DNA of 22,346 nt, from contig JBNGIS010020590.1 in NCBI GenBank assembly GCA_049999725.1, forward strand, positions 1 through 22,346. The letters are read 5' to 3'. Below the pieces are notes generated by a model. The model did no database searches, was not told the origin of the DNA, and saw only the letters and a list, made by a program, of their open reading frames with translations. The number at the start of each line of letters is the position of its first letter. Positions within the stretch are counted from its first letter, which is position 1. A program made the position numbers and the translations under genes. Origin of the DNA: Haplomitrium mnioides. Lineage: Eukaryota > Marchantiophyta > Haplomitriopsida > Calobryales. Shown piece after piece: positions 20,844 to 22,346 of the stretch.

Positions 20844-21464
20844 TTTGCACCGCTGGATTGCAGATTCCCTTATTTTGTTTTTGTCTTCCTCAGAAATTGT
20901 GTGAGGATCAACTTGCTCCCTTTCCTGAAATGTTCGCAACCCCTTGTGGGATTGCCTCTTTGATCTCAAAACAGGAGCTTGAACAGGTGCGGGCTCCTTC
21001 TCTGATTCCTCCTCCGAGCTGCTTGCCAAAGGAGAACTGGGCGCCGACGAGGTTGACTTTGCTGTTGATTCAGAAGGGGCAGGCTCCTCCTCAACAACCG
21101 GTGCTGGTGCTGGTTCTTTTTCTTCTACACTGGTTTTGTTTTCTTCTAAGTCTGGCTGGATTATGGCTCCTTTCTCTTCTTCTGCGAAAAAGTCCCTATT
21201 GCATGTGCTGAAAATGTTGCCGCACTCGGATGCAGCACAAGTGATTGAATGTTGGCGCCCTGCTTGGAGTTAAGAATTTTAAGTTGAATAGCGAATTTGA
21301 TGAAGTCTCTCTTAATTCGCTTTGCATCATTGTAGGAATCGACAAAGTTCGCAAGAAACTAAGTGAACTAAAAAAGTATAAACAAAAACATTTAGCTTTA
21401 GAATAAATAATGACCTAACAAAAGGAAAAGCAAGAAATTAGAGAGAGAGAGCTTGACTTAAACA

Positions 21465-21683
21465 TTGAAGTCCATGCGCGCATGGACTTCAGAGTCCTTA
21501 GGTGCAGGGACGTGAGAGTCCACGCGCGCATGGACTTTAGAGTCCATGCACGCACAGACCTGAGAGTCCATGTGGGCATGGACCTCAGAGTCCATACGCG
21601 CATGGACCTCAATGTCCTTGAGCGCAAGGACTCTGAGTCCATGCGCGCATGTACTCTTAGGTCTAAGCGTGCACGACCTCTCC
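21465..21683. repeat. 24-bp palindrome array upstream of the methyltransferase-like gene
   Basis: About nine tandem units with a 24-bp period, the same family as the 19443-19755 array. 21467-21490 is a perfect palindrome identical to 19509-19532. Most units start AGAGTCC rather than GAAGTCC. It lies upstream of the acceptor at 21368, so it may sit in another intron of the gene or in its 5' flank. The open frames here (minus 21415-21732 and 21458-21685, plus 21482-21694) are repeat translations. Confidence 0.9.
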
Positions 21684-22149
21684 ATTCGAAGTAGGCTCTT
21701 CTCTCAACAAAAATCTCACACATACTAAACATTCGAAGTAGGCTCTTCTCTCAACATAAATCTAAACCTTTCATTGCATGTGCATAGCACATATACTAAA
21801 CATTCAAAGTAGGCTCTTCTCTCAACATAAATCTTAACTTGTCATGTCATATGCAAAGCACACATACTAAACATTTGAAGTAGGCTCTTCTCTCAACATA
21901 AATCTAAACCTGTCATCGCATGTGCATAGTACACATACTAAACATTTGAAGTAGGCTCTTCTCTCAACATAAATCTAAACCTATCATTGCATGTGCATAT
22001 CACACATACTAAACATTCAAAGTAGGCTCTTGTCTCAACATAAATGTAGACATGTCATCGCATGTGCATAGCAAATGTACTAAACATTCAAAGTAGGTTC
22101 TTATCTTAACATAAATCTAAACTTGTCATCGCATGTGCATAGCACACAT
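21684..22149 (-). repeat. 71-bp satellite array C, inverted
   Basis: About seven units (six long, one 47-bp short unit at the array edge near 21700) in the opposite orientation to arrays A and B. Read on the minus strand from 22149, the first units match the first units of array A in order, including the marker words TTAAGATAAGAACC, GTACATTTGCTATGC and TTGAGACAAGAGCC. It abuts the 24-bp array at about 21683 without a TIR between them. Confidence 0.9.
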
Positions 22150-22346
22150 AACAGCCGCTACTTTGAACCAGGAACTGGCTACTCAGATCAGGAACTTGTT
22201 TTTGTTTAGGAAAAATTGTGATTTTTTATATAAAAAACATAGAAAACGAGGTTGATTTTTAAAAACAAAAAGTACATGAGTTTTTTGGATTTGTTTTTCG
22301 TCATTTCAGCAACCATAATAGAGCGAAAGTCAATTTCGTTATGCAA
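22150..22346 (-). repeat. Inverted copy of the inner left TIR of FB-A
   Basis: The reverse complement matches about 570-762 closely: GCATAACGAAATTGACTTTCGCTCTATTAT, then AAACTCATGTACTTTTTGTT, AATCAACCTCGTTTTCTATG and GGTTCAAAGTAGCGGCTG next to the array. It continues beyond the window, so a further foldback element, FB-C, begins here. Confidence 0.85.

Larger units (their letters stand above)
18132..21367 (-). pseudogene. Decayed ParB-like + DNA N6/N4 methyltransferase gene
   Basis: Minus-strand gene, 5' end and 3' end not seen. Segments: 21367 to about 19863 (after a CTTTTTTAG acceptor), 19403-18847 (after a T-rich CAG acceptor, ending CTG|GTAAGT), and 18746-18132 (after TTTTTGTAG). In order the product has an N-terminal stretch (VDSYNDAKRIKRDFIKFAIQ), an acidic Pro/Glu/Ser linker, a ParB-like domain (20843-20340), a Lys/Glu-rich linker, and a methyltransferase domain with DIPYG (19055-19041) before the SAM-binding motif (18461-18375). 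Bacterial relatives would methylate adenine or cytosine in DNA. Reading is broken by nine in-frame stops: TAG at 21359, 20340, 20178, 20133, 19254 and 18686; TGA at 20775 and 19863; TAA at 18906. There are also two frameshifts, near 21200 and near 18655. Frame continuity across each stop and correct intron phase at 18847/18746 show that one gene decayed in place. The pairing of the two domains resembles phage and prophage modification enzymes. Confidence 0.75.

Noticed and set aside
18686-21361. Alternative genetic code with TAG/TAA read as Gln, as in some green algae and ciliates
   Set aside because: Six TAG and one TAA fit Gln sites, but two TGA and two frameshifts also break the gene, and the 9087-9455 frame has only TGA. 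Pseudogene decay explains all of it.

Overview
The window looks like nuclear DNA of a repeat-rich eukaryote, most likely a plant or other streptophyte. It has GT-AG introns with T-rich tails, a decayed gene resembling plant protein disulfide isomerase, very large satellite arrays and N-filled assembly gaps. A seed-free plant such as a fern is only a guess. I found no intact protein-coding gene, no rRNA or tRNA, no CRISPR array and no recognisable reverse transcriptase or transposase.

Layout. Positions 1-4960 hold a foldback-like element (FB-A): long terminal inverted repeats (TIRs) around about 3.1 kb of a 71-bp tandem repeat, with palindromic units outside. Positions 5000-10200 are a low-repeat stretch. 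It contains a decayed PDI gene (+, about 5343-6130), a pyrimidine-rich tract (about 6370-7260), three copies of a short repeat built around a TATGCGCGCATA-type palindrome, and a second decayed reading frame broken only by three TGA codons (9087-9455). Positions 10205-17960 hold a second, larger element (FB-B). Its array of the same 71-bp satellite is about 6.0 kb, but its TIRs differ from those of FB-A. Its outer flanks are 24/25-bp palindromic units. A 100-N gap follows. Positions 18132-21367 (minus strand) carry a decayed, intron-containing gene whose frame encodes a ParB-like domain followed by a beta-order DNA N6/N4 methyltransferase domain. Positions 21465-22346 hold a 24-bp palindrome array joined to an inverted, shortened copy of the left end of FB-A.

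The most interesting content is twofold. The first item is the ParB-like plus DNA-methyltransferase gene in a eukaryotic intron context. It has nine in-frame stops, all reachable by C-to-T changes, as expected after cytosine methylation and deamination. The second is the modular repeat system. A perfectly self-complementary 24-bp unit builds tandem arrays next to and inside the methyltransferase gene and in the outer flanks of the foldback elements, and a 24-bp segment with a similar core is what separates the 71-bp from the 47-bp satellite unit. Nothing here proves that the methyltransferase and the repeats work together; their proximity is the only link. All alignments were made by eye, so boundaries are approximate unless a splice site or codon is named.
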